This document shows, piece after piece, positions 9,367 through 19,500 of a DNA stretch of 64,000 bases; position 1 is the first letter of the stretch; every line of letters begins with the position of its first letter. The notes under the pieces are model-generated. The model worked only from the letters and a program-made list of their open reading frames with translations. It ran no database searches and was not told where the DNA came from. The DNA is taken from NCBI GenBank assembly GCA_029552825.1, contig JAKPDL010000002.1:22559-86558 (forward strand), in the 5' to 3' direction. The position numbers and the translations under genes were made by a program. The DNA is from Bacteroidota bacterium (GTDB lineage: Bacteria > Bacteroidota > Bacteroidia > Bacteroidales > VadinHA17).

Positions 9367-10335
9367 ATGTCAGTTTTAGTTTATACAGAAAACTGGGACG
9401 GAAAGTTTAAGAAACTTTCATTCGAACTCGTTTCATATTCTGCTGCAATTGCAGAAATGATTAATACTGGAGTAGTTGCCCTTACAATAGGGCAGGTTGA
9501 AGATGAAGAACTTAAGAAGCTTGGCAACTACGGAGCAAAGAAAGTGATATGTGTTACCGGAGATTCATTAAAATATCTTGATAATAAGATATATACATCC
9601 ATTATTGCCGGGATTGCAGAAAAAGAAAACTCAAAAGTTATTGTATTTTCCAACAATAATTCAGGAAAAGCTATTGCTCCGGGAGTGGCGGTTAGACTAA
9701 AGGCGGGAGTGGCAGCAGCTGTAAACGCTCTTCCTTCCAGCGTGGAACCTTTCACTATTCGCAAAAAAGTCTATTCGGGTAATGCCTTCGCCCATACTGT
9801 AATAAAATCAGAAATAAAAGTCCTTTCCCTTCTGCAGAATTCATACGACATAAAAGAAACAGCAAACAATGCCGAAATTGAAAGAGTGGCATGGAATGTT
9901 GAACCGGGTATGGTAAAGACAGAAGTGCTGGATGTACAGAAACAGACAGGCAAGGTATTGCTTACCGATGCTGAAATAGTTGTTTCAGGTGGCAGGGGGA
10001 TGAAATCACCCGATAACTGGGGACCGCTGGTAGAACTGGCAGAACTTCTCGGCGGAGCAACCGCATGTTCGAGACCTGTTTCAGACGAAGGCTGGAGACC
10101 CCATGAAGAACATACCGGACAGACTGGTAAAATAATAGCCCCGAACCTCTACATCGCCGTGGGAATATCCGGAGCAACACAACACCTTGCAGGTATAAGT
10201 TCGTCGAAATATATTGTGGCAATAAACATCGACAAAGATGCTCCAATTTTTGAGGCAGCACAATACGGAATAGTTGGTGATGCGATGAAGGTTCTCCCAA
10301 AACTTGTTGAAGCCGTAAGGGAATTGAAAAAATAA
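9367..10335 (+). CDS. etfA: Electron transfer flavoprotein subunit alpha
   Basis: 322 residues. The C-terminal FAD-binding domain is clear: SGGRGMKSPDNWG near 205-217, SRPVSDEGW near 238-246, HTGQTGKIIAPNLYIAVGIS near 251-270, then SGATQHLAGISSSKYIVAIN. It pairs with EtfB to bind FAD (and AMP or a second FAD). Whether this ETF is a plain carrier or an electron-bifurcating type cannot be settled by eye. The membrane Fe-S oxidoreductase encoded next suggests delivery of electrons to menaquinone. Confidence 0.95.
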   Translation: MSVLVYTENWDGKFKKLSFELVSYSAAIAEMINTGVVALTIGQVEDEELKKLGNYGAKKVICVTGDSLKYLDNKIYTSIIAGIAEKENSKVIVFSNNNSGKAIAPGVAVRLKAGVAAAVNALPSSVEPFTIRKKVYSGNAFAHTVIKSEIKVLSLLQNSYDIKETANNAEIERVAWNVEPGMVKTEVLDVQKQTGKVLLTDAEIVVSGGRGMKSPDNWGPLVELAELLGGATACSRPVSDEGWRPHEEHTGQTGKIIAPNLYIAVGISGATQHLAGISSSKYIVAINIDKDAPIFEAAQYGIVGDAMKVLPKLVEAVRELKK

Positions 10336-10398
10336 TTCCGTAAATTCATAAAATTAATCAGGAATAATCAAGGATAAATTTTATGAAATAACCATTAA

Positions 10399-11718
10399 AT
10401 GACAGGACAGATTATTTTTATACTAGCCCTTCTTGTTACATTCGGAGTTTTCTACTATACAGTAAGCCGTATTGCAGCTCTTTTCCGTCTTACAAAACCG
10501 GCCTTTCCGGTAAAGGATTTCGGGAAGAGATTCAGCATGATGCTGAAAGTAGCATTCGGACAGTCAAAAATCTTGCGCCGGCCAGTGGTTGGATTTCTTC
10601 ATGCCCTGGTGTTCTGGGGTTTCTGTATTATTCTCCTTGGAAGCATCGAAATGGTAATTGACGGTGTTTCAGGAACAGAAAAATCTCTCAGGTTTCTGGG
10701 TCCTGTTCACGATTTCATTATGGCTGCCGGTGATATATTCGCATTACTGGTTCTCGTTTCGGTAGTGGTATTCCTGACACGGCGTCTTTTCCTGAAAATC
10801 AAACGCTTTGAAGGAATTGAAATGAAGAAGAAATCCCACATCGATGCAATAGTCTCGCTGTCACTTATCTTATTCCTGATGATAACCCTGCTCGGAATGA
10901 ATGCCGGATATATAAAGCATGCTGAGCTGACCGGAGAAAAAATTCACGGAGTCTATCCGGTAAGCGCTATTTTAGCAGGATTACTGTCTGGGTCAAATGC
11001 TGAACATTTCTGGCTGCTTCACCGCATTTCCTGGTGGTCGCATATTCTTACTATTTTCTTCTTTGCAAATTATCTGCCTTATTCCAAGCATTTTCATGTT
11101 TTCATGTCAATTCCCAATGTGTTTTTATCGAGACTTGAACCATTAGGGAAACTTGCGAATATGGAAAGCGTGACAAGGGAGGTGAAGCTGATGCTTTATC
11201 CTGAAGTGGCAACATCTTCATCTGACCAGGAAGCAGCACCAGGACGCTTCGGAGTAAAAGATGTTGAAGATGTCACATGGAAAAATTACCTTGATTCTCT
11301 TTCGTGTACTGAATGCGGAAGGTGCACTTCCGTTTGTCCTGCAAATCTTACAGGAAAGAAACTTTCGCCGAGGAAAATAATGATGGATCTCAGGGCAAGG
11401 ATGAAGGAGAAAGGTCCTGAAATGGTGAGAAAGGGAAGGGACTACAACGACTGGAAATCACTGTTACGTGATTATATCTCGGAAGAAGAGTTATGGGCAT
11501 GCACAACATGCAATGCGTGTGCTAGGGAATGTCCGGTAAACATCAATCACCCCTCATTAATTATTGATATGCGGAGGTACCTGGTGATGGAGGAAGGCTC
11601 AGCGCCCGGTCAGTTGAAGGCAATGTTCAGCAATATTGAAAATAATGGCGCGCCATGGCAATATTCGCCCGAAGATCGCCTTAACTGGGCAAAAGACCTT
11701 GAAATAAATATAAACTGA
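10399..11718 (+). CDS. Membrane cytochrome b / 4Fe-4S subunit of a putative ETF:menaquinone oxidoreductase
   Basis: 439 residues. About six hydrophobic segments in residues 1-240 form a NarI-like di-heme cytochrome b module with candidate heme histidines in FLHALVFWGF, LGPVHDFIM, WWSHIL and SKHFHV. A ferredoxin-type domain follows, with CTECGRCTSVCP near 303 and CTTCNACARECP near 368. Proteins of this build, fused to CCG domains, are described as ETF:(methyl)menaquinone oxidoreductases (EMO) in Geobacter and as Fix-like FeS oxidoreductases in syntrophs. Here the CCG part is a separate gene 33 bp downstream. Placement after etfAB and before an acyl-CoA dehydrogenase supports the role; heme content and quinone reactivity are inferred. 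Confidence 0.82.
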   Translation: MTGQIIFILALLVTFGVFYYTVSRIAALFRLTKPAFPVKDFGKRFSMMLKVAFGQSKILRRPVVGFLHALVFWGFCIILLGSIEMVIDGVSGTEKSLRFLGPVHDFIMAAGDIFALLVLVSVVVFLTRRLFLKIKRFEGIEMKKKSHIDAIVSLSLILFLMITLLGMNAGYIKHAELTGEKIHGVYPVSAILAGLLSGSNAEHFWLLHRISWWSHILTIFFFANYLPYSKHFHVFMSIPNVFLSRLEPLGKLANMESVTREVKLMLYPEVATSSSDQEAAPGRFGVKDVEDVTWKNYLDSLSCTECGRCTSVCPANLTGKKLSPRKIMMDLRARMKEKGPEMVRKGRDYNDWKSLLRDYISEEELWACTTCNACARECPVNINHPSLIIDMRRYLVMEEGSAPGQLKAMFSNIENNGAPWQYSPEDRLNWAKDLEININ

Positions 11719-11751
11719 TTAGCTCCAGAAACAGTATAATAATATTTTCTT

Positions 11752-12546
11752 ATGGAAACCCGGAAGATTGAAATACCTGTCATGTCTGAACTTTTTGCCA
11801 GGGGTGAAAAGCCTGAGTATCTGCTATGGGTAGGTTGTGCGGGTGCGTACGACGACAGGTATAAAAAGGTTGTAAGAGCATTTGTAAAGATTCTTGAATA
11901 TCTCAATATCAGTTATGCTGTGCTGGGAAAGGAAGAGACCTGCAATGGCGATCCGGCCCGCAGGGCTGGGAATGAGATGCTTTTTCAGATGCAGGCTCTG
12001 CAGGTAATAGATATTCTGAACCGTTATGAGGTTAAGAAGATCCTTACAATATGCCCACATTGCTATAATGTTTTCAAAAATGAATACCCCGACCTGGGAG
12101 GCCATTATGAAGTGGTGAATTATATACAGTTCCTTAATAAATGTATTGAGGAAAGGAAGCTTAAACCTGGTAAAGAAGCCTTTAAAGATTCGAGAATTAC
12201 ATATCATGACCCCTGTTATCTTGGGAGGGCAAATGAGGTATATGAAGAACCGAGGGAGGTTCTGAGGTCTGTTAATGCTGATTTCAGGGAAATGAAAAGA
12301 AACCGGAGCTTTGCCCTGTGTTGTGGTGCCGGGGGAGGGCAGATGTTCAAGGAAGCAGAGAAAGGCACAAAGGAGATCTTTATTGAACGTACGGAAGAGG
12401 CTCTCGAAACAGGTGCCAGTGTAATTGCCACTGCCTGTCCTTTTTGCATGACGATGATAACCGACGGGCTGAAATATAAAGGCCGTGAACAGGAAATAAA
12501 AAATCTTGATATTGCAGAGATTATAGCACAATCTCTCGGACTATAA
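11752..12546 (+). CDS. CCG-domain (Fe-S)-binding protein, HdrB/GlpC-like partner of the membrane oxidoreductase
   Basis: 264 residues with two cysteine-rich CCG-type (DUF224) halves. The first has a Cys in WVGCAGAYD near 23 and CPHCYN near 102. The second has DPCYLG near 154, CCGAGGG near 190 and CPFC near 226. In HdrB such motifs bind non-cubane [4Fe-4S] clusters. The protein is soluble, with no signal or membrane segment, and would dock to the membrane subunit encoded just upstream to complete an EMO-like enzyme split over two genes. The spacing of 33 and 25 bp to its neighbours indicates one transcript. Confidence 0.85.
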   Translation: METRKIEIPVMSELFARGEKPEYLLWVGCAGAYDDRYKKVVRAFVKILEYLNISYAVLGKEETCNGDPARRAGNEMLFQMQALQVIDILNRYEVKKILTICPHCYNVFKNEYPDLGGHYEVVNYIQFLNKCIEERKLKPGKEAFKDSRITYHDPCYLGRANEVYEEPREVLRSVNADFREMKRNRSFALCCGAGGGQMFKEAEKGTKEIFIERTEEALETGASVIATACPFCMTMITDGLKYKGREQEIKNLDIAEIIAQSLGL

Positions 12547-12571
12547 TCAAAAAAATCAAACAACCTGAAAG

Positions 12572-14350
12572 ATGGAAAAAGACAAGCTTATACGTAGTGG
12601 CGAGTTTCTGATAAAGGAAACTTCAGCCAGTGATATCTTCATTCCCGAAGAGTTCAATGAGGAACAAAAGATGATAGCACAGACATGCCGTGATTTTCTT
12701 GCTGCTGAAGTTTACCCTGCCATACCTCAGCTTGAGAAGGGCGACAGGGAACTAATGAAGAGTATTCTGAAGAAATCGGGCGAACTCGGGCTTATGGGCA
12801 TCTCTGTTCCTGAGGAATATGGCGGTTTCGGTCAGTCATTTGTTACACAGATGTTTGCAGCCGAGACCACCGGGGCCGGTTACTCATTCTCGGTGGCATT
12901 TATGGCGCATTGCGGAATAGGTACCATGCCGATAGTTTATTACGGTAATGAAGACCAGCGGCAAAGATATGTGCCGAAGCTGGCTACAGGCGAATTTCTT
13001 GGGGCATACTGCCTCACTGAGCCTGGAGCAGGCAGCGATGCTAACTCCGGAAAAACAAACGCCCGCCCCAGCGAGGACGGGAAATACTATATATTGAACG
13101 GGCAAAAGATGTGGATTACCAATGCAGGGTTCGCCGACACACTTATTGTCTTCGCAAAAGTTGAAAACGACAGAGTTCTCAGTGCCTTTATTGTTGAATC
13201 GTCATGGCCAGGTGTTGTCATCGGTGCCGATGAACACAAAATGGGTATAAAAGGCTCTTCCACCGCACAGATATTTTTTAACGATGTGAAAGTGCCGGCT
13301 GAAAATATGCTTGGAAAGAGGGGAGAAGGATTCAGGATAGCTCTCTCAATACTTCACATGGGAAGAATAAAGCTTGGAGCCAATGTTCTGGGCGCTGCAA
13401 AAAAATCTATCACTGATTCTGTAAAATATGCCAACGAGAGAAAGCAGTTTGGTGTTCTAATTTCCAGCTTCGGGGCAATAAAATATAAACTTGCCGAACA
13501 GGTAATAAGGTGCTATGCAGCCGAATCGGCAGTCTACAGGGTAAGTAAAGATATAGACGATATGATGGAAATCCTGAAGGCTGAAATGCCTGATAAAGGC
13601 AGGGCAGCGATTGAGGCTATCAGTCATTACGCCGTCGAAGCGGCTCTCCTGAAGGTTGCCGGCTCTGAAATGCTCGATTATGTTGTGGATGAGGCTGTTC
13701 AGATACACGGTGGTATGGGTTATTCAGCTGAAATGGATGTCGAAAGAAGTTACCGCGATTCAAGAATCAACAGAATATTTGAAGGTACAAACGAAATAAA
13801 CCGCCTTCTCGTTTCTGATACCGCCATGAAGAGAGCAATGAAAGGAGAATTTGACCTCTTCGGACCAGCTGAAAAAATTTATAACAATCCGGATGAGTCA
13901 GTTGAAAAGCTGCAGGATAATGATGGTTATTTCAACCGCAAAAAGAAAATGATCAGAAATATGAAGAAGGCTGCACTGCTTTGTATACACGGTGCAACTA
14001 AAAAGTTCGAAAAAGGTCTTGTGAACGAACAGGAAGTTCTGAACAATATTACTGACATAATGATTGATACCTATCTGGCAGAATCACTGGCACTGAGGGT
14101 TGAAAAACGTGAAGGTATGAAAGGAACAGACCCTGTATACAGGGATATCATAGATGTATTTGTGTACGATGCTGCATTCAGGGTAAGAAAAAATGCTTCG
14201 GATGCAATATGTTCATTTGCTTCACCTGATGAGGCCGGCAGACTGCTTGAGGCGGTGGAGAAATTTACCAGAACAGACTGTCTGAATGTAAAGGATGCAA
14301 GACGAAGAATAGCCGATAAACTTATTGCTGATAACGATTATAAATTCTGA
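12572..14350 (+). CDS. Acyl-CoA dehydrogenase (long 592-residue, VLCAD-like form)
   Basis: Oxidises acyl-CoA to trans-2-enoyl-CoA and passes electrons to ETF. The FAD-binding signature AYCLTEPGAGSDANSGKT lies near residues 149-166, and the catalytic base is the glutamate of RIFEGTNEINR near 405. The family core is about 380 residues; the extra 190 C-terminal residues form the helical extension seen in VLCAD/ACAD9-like enzymes. Chain-length preference is not readable. It is the fifth gene of the etf operon, which strongly supports ETF as its acceptor. Confidence 0.94.
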   Translation: MEKDKLIRSGEFLIKETSASDIFIPEEFNEEQKMIAQTCRDFLAAEVYPAIPQLEKGDRELMKSILKKSGELGLMGISVPEEYGGFGQSFVTQMFAAETTGAGYSFSVAFMAHCGIGTMPIVYYGNEDQRQRYVPKLATGEFLGAYCLTEPGAGSDANSGKTNARPSEDGKYYILNGQKMWITNAGFADTLIVFAKVENDRVLSAFIVESSWPGVVIGADEHKMGIKGSSTAQIFFNDVKVPAENMLGKRGEGFRIALSILHMGRIKLGANVLGAAKKSITDSVKYANERKQFGVLISSFGAIKYKLAEQVIRCYAAESAVYRVSKDIDDMMEILKAEMPDKGRAAIEAISHYAVEAALLKVAGSEMLDYVVDEAVQIHGGMGYSAEMDVERSYRDSRINRIFEGTNEINRLLVSDTAMKRAMKGEFDLFGPAEKIYNNPDESVEKLQDNDGYFNRKKKMIRNMKKAALLCIHGATKKFEKGLVNEQEVLNNITDIMIDTYLAESLALRVEKREGMKGTDPVYRDIIDVFVYDAAFRVRKNASDAICSFASPDEAGRLLEAVEKFTRTDCLNVKDARRRIADKLIADNDYKF

Positions 14351-14393
14351 TTTTTAAAATCAATTGGTTATCTTTACAGCAGAAGTAAAAACC

Positions 14394-15197
14394 ATGAAAA
14401 AAGCAGGAGTTATTTTTTCTTGTTTAATAATTATATTGCTTGTATTTCAGGCATGTTCCACTGTACCGCTTACAGGAAGAAGGCAGGTTAATCTGCTGCC
14501 TGAGTCGGAGATGATTGCTATGGGACTCACAAATTATTCCGAATTCCTTAAGGAAAATCCCCCTTCTCCAGATGCTTCCAGTTCAGCAGTGGTAAAGGAA
14601 GTTGGTAACAATATTGCATCGGCAGTGCAGAAGTATTTTACGGATAACAGGATTGAAAGCCGTCTTGAGGGTTATGCCTGGGAATTTAACCTGGTAGAGA
14701 GCCAGGAAGCCAATGCATGGTGCATGCCCGGAGGTAAAGTTGTGGTATACAAGGGCATTCTGCCATATACTGTAGATAAAAACGGTCTGGCAGTGGTTAT
14801 AAGTCATGAGATTGCCCATGCAGTAGCACGTCATGGCAATGAGCGGATGAGCCAGCAGCTTCTGGCACAGCTTGGAGGTATAGCCCTCAGCGAGGCCCTG
14901 AAAACAAAACCCGAGGAAACACGCAGCATTTTTCTTACAGCATACGGCCTTGGTTCACAGGTGGGAGTGTTGTTGCCTTATTCTCGCAGGCACGAGCTTG
15001 AAGCCGACCGACTGGGACTTATTTTTATGGCTATGGCAGGCTATGATCCCCAATCAGCTGTTTCGTTCTGGGAAAGAATGGCTTCAATGGGAGGAACAAA
15101 ACCACCTGAATTTCTCAGTACGCATCCATCCGATGAAACAAGGATAGCAAAAATCAAAGAGGCTATCCCTGAGGCAATGAAATATTATAAAAAGTAG
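14394..15197 (+). CDS. M48 family zinc metallopeptidase lipoprotein
   Basis: A lipoprotein signal (MKKAGVIFSCLIIILLVFQACS) ends in a lipobox with C22, so the protein is anchored in the envelope. The zinc motif HEIAH lies near residue 137 and the third ligand in the block HELEADRLG near 202, as in LoiP/YcaL/BepA-type M48 enzymes that degrade misfolded outer-membrane proteins. I chose ATG 14394 over an in-frame TTG at 14364 because only the ATG gives a proper signal peptide. It lies 43 bp after the acyl-CoA dehydrogenase and may be read from the same transcript, without a functional link. Confidence 0.9.
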   Translation: MKKAGVIFSCLIIILLVFQACSTVPLTGRRQVNLLPESEMIAMGLTNYSEFLKENPPSPDASSSAVVKEVGNNIASAVQKYFTDNRIESRLEGYAWEFNLVESQEANAWCMPGGKVVVYKGILPYTVDKNGLAVVISHEIAHAVARHGNERMSQQLLAQLGGIALSEALKTKPEETRSIFLTAYGLGSQVGVLLPYSRRHELEADRLGLIFMAMAGYDPQSAVSFWERMASMGGTKPPEFLSTHPSDETRIAKIKEAIPEAMKYYKK

Positions 15198-15208
15198 TAC
15201 CAGTTTTA

Positions 15209-15886
15209 TCAGCCTGAAGCCGCTACAGTAACGGCTGCTGAACGTGCAGCAGTAATTGCTGACAATACAGATTTCTGAATTTCAGCAACTTCCGGATCAA
15301 TCAGACCGCTCTTGTCGTCGGTTAATTGTTTTATTTTGTTACGAAGAAGTCTCCTTTCTTCTTTAGACTCAGCAATCAGCTTTTCCGATTCCGTCATCCT
15401 GACCAGACTTACCAGCATAAGCACTTCCCTCGAAGGAGAATCATTATAAAGTAGAACACGCCTGATTTTATCAACAACATCTTTCTGGTTCCTTATGTCT
15501 GAAATAAAGTACCTGTTAACAGGTATGATGCCAAGAAAATAGTGTTTCTCATGCCTTAACAACCCCGATGAAGAGAGATATTTCATTGTTTCTCTGAAGA
15601 TAAATCTGCTTTTCCACGAGAGCCGGTTTATCCAGTACCTGACCCTTCTCGGACGCTTCTGCTTTTCAAATATTTCAACAATAGTATCATGAACTGGCTC
15701 TCCGTTTTTTCTCAACGAATGATTTATCCTTTTATCTTCTATTTTAATTTCCTTCCTGGTTAAAAGCTCCATAAGATATGCTCCTGCTAATGCATATCTG
15801 AACCTCATGGAATCTATCCTTACCCTTCCTTTTTCCGGATGAAGTGCAAGGAATAAGAATTGTTTCAGAACGGAATCTGATATCAT
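15209..15886 (-). CDS. GPP34 (GOLPH3/Vps74-like) family protein
   Basis: 225 residues, no signal peptide. The pattern follows eukaryotic GOLPH3: an N-terminal LKQFLFLALHPEKG, then ALAGAYLMELLTRKEIKIED (compare the GGxLxELxxRGRI region of GOLPH3), a mid-region EIFEKQKRPRRVRYWINRL, a beta-hairpin around FLGIIPVNRYF and a C-terminal LMLVSLVRMTESEKLI. GOLPH3 binds phosphatidylinositol 4-phosphate and Golgi glycosyltransferases; bacterial members have no established function. Residues after 205 are alanine-rich and look disordered. It is convergent with the M48 gene (stops 11 bp apart) and divergent from the cytochrome c gene. Confidence 0.72.
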   Translation of the reverse strand: MISDSVLKQFLFLALHPEKGRVRIDSMRFRYALAGAYLMELLTRKEIKIEDKRINHSLRKNGEPVHDTIVEIFEKQKRPRRVRYWINRLSWKSRFIFRETMKYLSSSGLLRHEKHYFLGIIPVNRYFISDIRNQKDVVDKIRRVLLYNDSPSREVLMLVSLVRMTESEKLIAESKEERRLLRNKIKQLTDDKSGLIDPEVAEIQKSVLSAITAARSAAVTVAASG

Positions 15887-15982
15887 ACCTGAATTTTTGA
15901 TAATTGATTAATAAAGATAAACATTTTTCCTGTTCAGGAGTTTTATTAATTTTATCATCCCAAAATTTTAAAACTTAATCGT

Positions 15983-16384
15983 ATGCCTTTATTAAGAAAA
16001 CTGTTTTTTGCGTTTCTGATTCTACTTATGCCTCTTTTTGTTTTTGGACAGAAGAAGCCTGAACCATGGCCGGTTCCAGAAGAATATAAAAATATGGTCA
16101 ACCCTGTTCCGAAAGACGAAGCAAGCATAAAGGAGGGCCAGGCCCTTTACACAAAATATTGTGCGTCATGCCACGGTAAAACCGGATTGGGTGATGGAGT
16201 AAAGTCGAGGGCACTCCAGACATATTCTGGAGATTTTTCCGGACCTGAATACCAGAATCAGACTGACGGCGAGCATTTTTACAAAACCAAATTCGGAAGG
16301 GGTGAGATGCCCAAATACGATGGCAGGCTGCAGGATGAAGACATCTGGAAGATTATTCATTATATGAGAACGTTTAAGAAATAA
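15983..16384 (+). CDS. Small secreted c-type cytochrome
   Basis: 133 residues with a signal peptide (about 1-22, ending LFVFGQ). One heme c motif CASCH at about 60-64 and a likely distal methionine in GRGEMPKYD near 110 define a class I monoheme cytochrome. It resembles the small electron-carrier cytochromes of Bacteroidota respiratory chains. Its maturation system, ccsBA, is encoded 161 bp downstream. Redox partner unknown. Confidence 0.92.
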   Translation: MPLLRKLFFAFLILLMPLFVFGQKKPEPWPVPEEYKNMVNPVPKDEASIKEGQALYTKYCASCHGKTGLGDGVKSRALQTYSGDFSGPEYQNQTDGEHFYKTKFGRGEMPKYDGRLQDEDIWKIIHYMRTFKK

Positions 16385-16545
16385 CTGCTTTTTATATTTT
16401 CTGTAATAGTTCAACCATTAATGCTATATTAAACTTGCTCATTATCAGCAATTTTATCGTATTGTTAATTAGTATTTTGTTGTAAACTTGAACCATTCTG
16501 CAGACTTATAAGTTATCTATTGCTTAATATGTTATTGAATTAAAA

Positions 16546-19500
16546 ATGATGAAAATTTTAAGGTTTCTATTTTCCCCTGTTCTGATGGCACTCCTGTTCT
16601 TTTTCTTTGCCCTGGCAATGGCGGTGGCAACATTTATCGAAAACGATTACGGAAGGGAGATGGCTTATGGTGTTGTTTACGGCACTAAATGGTTTGAGTT
16701 AATTATGATTCTACTTGCCGTAAATCTGGCAGGACAGGTGTTTCAGTACCGTTTGTGGAGGAAGGAGAAAATAACCATTATGGGGTTTCATCTGGCTTTT
16801 ATAGTAATGCTTGCAGGGGCTGGCCTTACGCGATACACTGGTTATGAGGGCACAATACACATAAGGGAAGGAGAAGAAGAAAACAGAGTCTTTTCTGCAG
16901 AAAAGTACCTTGGGTATGCTCTTAAGGATGAAGGTGGTAACATTATAGCTGAGAGATACGAAAAATATTCTCCGGCGCTGGAGCGTGGCAGCTTCGAAAG
17001 GAAAATAAATGAAAACCTTGTACTTCGCCTTGCTCAGGTTATTCCTGACGCAATTGAATCGGTTGAAGAGTCTCCTTCGGGATCACCAGTTGTTTCGTTT
17101 CTGGTGAGCCTGCCCAACCGGGGCATGCAGAACCTCATAATCAAGGAAGGGGAATCAACTATTGCTGGAGCTCTTTCGGTGAGCTTTAACAGCGATACAG
17201 AAGCGGATGTAAGAATAACAGCCGACAGCACTGGCTTCTGGTTTACCCCTGCCCTTGAAACATCAGTCACAAACATGATGGGCGGGGATAAGATCACATT
17301 CAGGCCTGGTGAAAAGATCCCTTTGAAACAGATGCAGGTGATCTCAGCAGGAGATGTGAAGTTTGTTCCCCAGAGATTCACCCTCAAAGGGATAATATCG
17401 GTTGAACCGGCTGGCATGGAAAGAATTGAAGAAGGAAAGAGTGCGATGATCTTTCATGTATTTGAAGGATCCAATACTTACACAGTTACTCTCTGGAACA
17501 ATCCAGGCGAATATGTCTCAGAAGCCTCAACCAGCATAGGTGGAAAAACATTAAGCATTTCCTTTGGCTCGAAAATTATCAAATTGCCGTTCTCTCTTAA
17601 GCTTAATGATTTTATTCTTGAAAGATATCCTGGCTCGAACACTCCATCGGGTTATAAAAGTGATGTTTTACTTAATGACCATGAGGCTGGGATATCGAAA
17701 CCGTATCTCATTTACATGAACAGAATACTGAAATACAGGGGATACAGGTTTTACCAGGCTTCGTATGATTCTGACGAAAGAGGTACTATACTGTCGGTCA
17801 ATCATGATATTGTCGGAATGATGGTTACTTATACAGGTTATGGTATACTTTTCCTGTTTATTATATTATCGCTTCTGAATAAGAACTCACTATTCCGCAA
17901 GGCAAACATCAGCTACTGGCATTCCCCATTCAGCAGGAAGATACTTGCCATTGCTGTTTTTGTTGTTCTTTGTGGCTTTTCATCACTTGAGGCACAGCAG
18001 AGGTTTATTCCCGACAGGAGGGCTGCCGATGAGTTCGGTAAGGTTCTTATACAGGACCAGAAAGGACGTACCGAACCGCTTTATACTCTCAGTAATGATA
18101 TTCTGAGAAAGGTGGCACATAAAACAAGTTTTGAAGGACTGACATCAATGCAGGTTTTGCTGGGGATTTATTTCGACTTTCAGAACTGGCAGAATGTGCC
18201 CTTGATAAGGATTTCTAACAGGAATCTGGCAAAGAAAATCGGTTTAAATGGCAGGATGGCTGCTTTCAGCGACATTGTGGATTTCAAAAGGGATGGAAAC
18301 TATAAACTCTCTGATGATGTAGAAAGGGCTTATTCAAAGAGGCCGGCCGAGAGAAATAAATACGACAAGGAAGTTATCAAAACCGATGAACGGGTAAACA
18401 TTGTTTATATGGTCTATACAGGGGAATTTATGAAGCTGTTTCCCCTGAGGGATAGTCTGGGCTCATGGGGCAATGCCGAGACGGCAATGAAGAATGCCTT
18501 CAGCCGTGAAGATTCTCTTTATGTTGGAAGTATCCTTTCGGCATTTTATCAGGCGGCAAGCGTGGGAAACATTTCACAGGCGAAGCTTGTTACCCGTTCA
18601 TTGCTTGAGTACCAGCGCCGGTTCGCAGGTTATAAACTGCCGTCTGATTCAAAAATAAAGGCTGAACTATTATTTATTAAGGCATCAGTTTTTGAAAAAC
18701 TCTTTCCCTTCTATGCAACCACAGGAATCGTGGCGCTTGTTATCCTCATAATTCAATTGATAAGGGGACAGGGAGACAGCAGGTTAATTAACCTGCTGGT
18801 ATTCTGGTTACTCTTTGTCGGTTTCATTGCACATACAACTGGCATCGCTCTCAGATGGTATGTTTCAGGACATGCCCCTCTCAGTAACGGCTATGAATCG
18901 ATGATATTCATTTCCTGGGTCACATTACTTGCAGGTTTCATCTTCAGCAGGAAATCTTCATTTACCCTTCCTGCCACTGCAGTTCTCTCGGCCATGACAC
19001 TGCTTGTAGCCCACATGAGTTTCATGGACCCCGAGATTACTAACCTTGTACCTGTTCTTAAGTCGTACTGGCTCACCCTTCACGTCTCAGTTATAACAAG
19101 CAGTTATGCATTTCTTGGTCTGGGTGCGGTTCTGGGGCTGATAGTAATGATATTGCTTATCTTTTCGAATGAAAAGAATATCTCAACGACAGGAGAAACA
19201 ATAGAATCGCTGACAGTTATTAATTACCGTACATTGATAATCGGTCTTTACCTTCTTACCATCGGGACTTTTCTCGGAGCTATATGGGCAAACGAGTCGT
19301 GGGGTCGTTACTGGGGCTGGGATCCCAAGGAGACATGGTCGCTTATAACAATTATTGTTTACAGCTTTGTAGTACATTCACGCATGATGCCCTCTCTGAA
19401 AAATATTTATGCATTCAATCTACTGTCGGTTCTGGCAATATCATCAGTTTTGATGACATATTTTGGAGTAAATTATTATCTGTCGGGTCTCCATTCATAT

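Noticed and set aside
11824..12531. Long open frame (235 codons) on the minus strand opposite the CCG protein gene
   Set aside because: It lies wholly antisense to a clearly conserved Fe-S protein, gives no recognisable domain and follows from the codon bias of the real gene.
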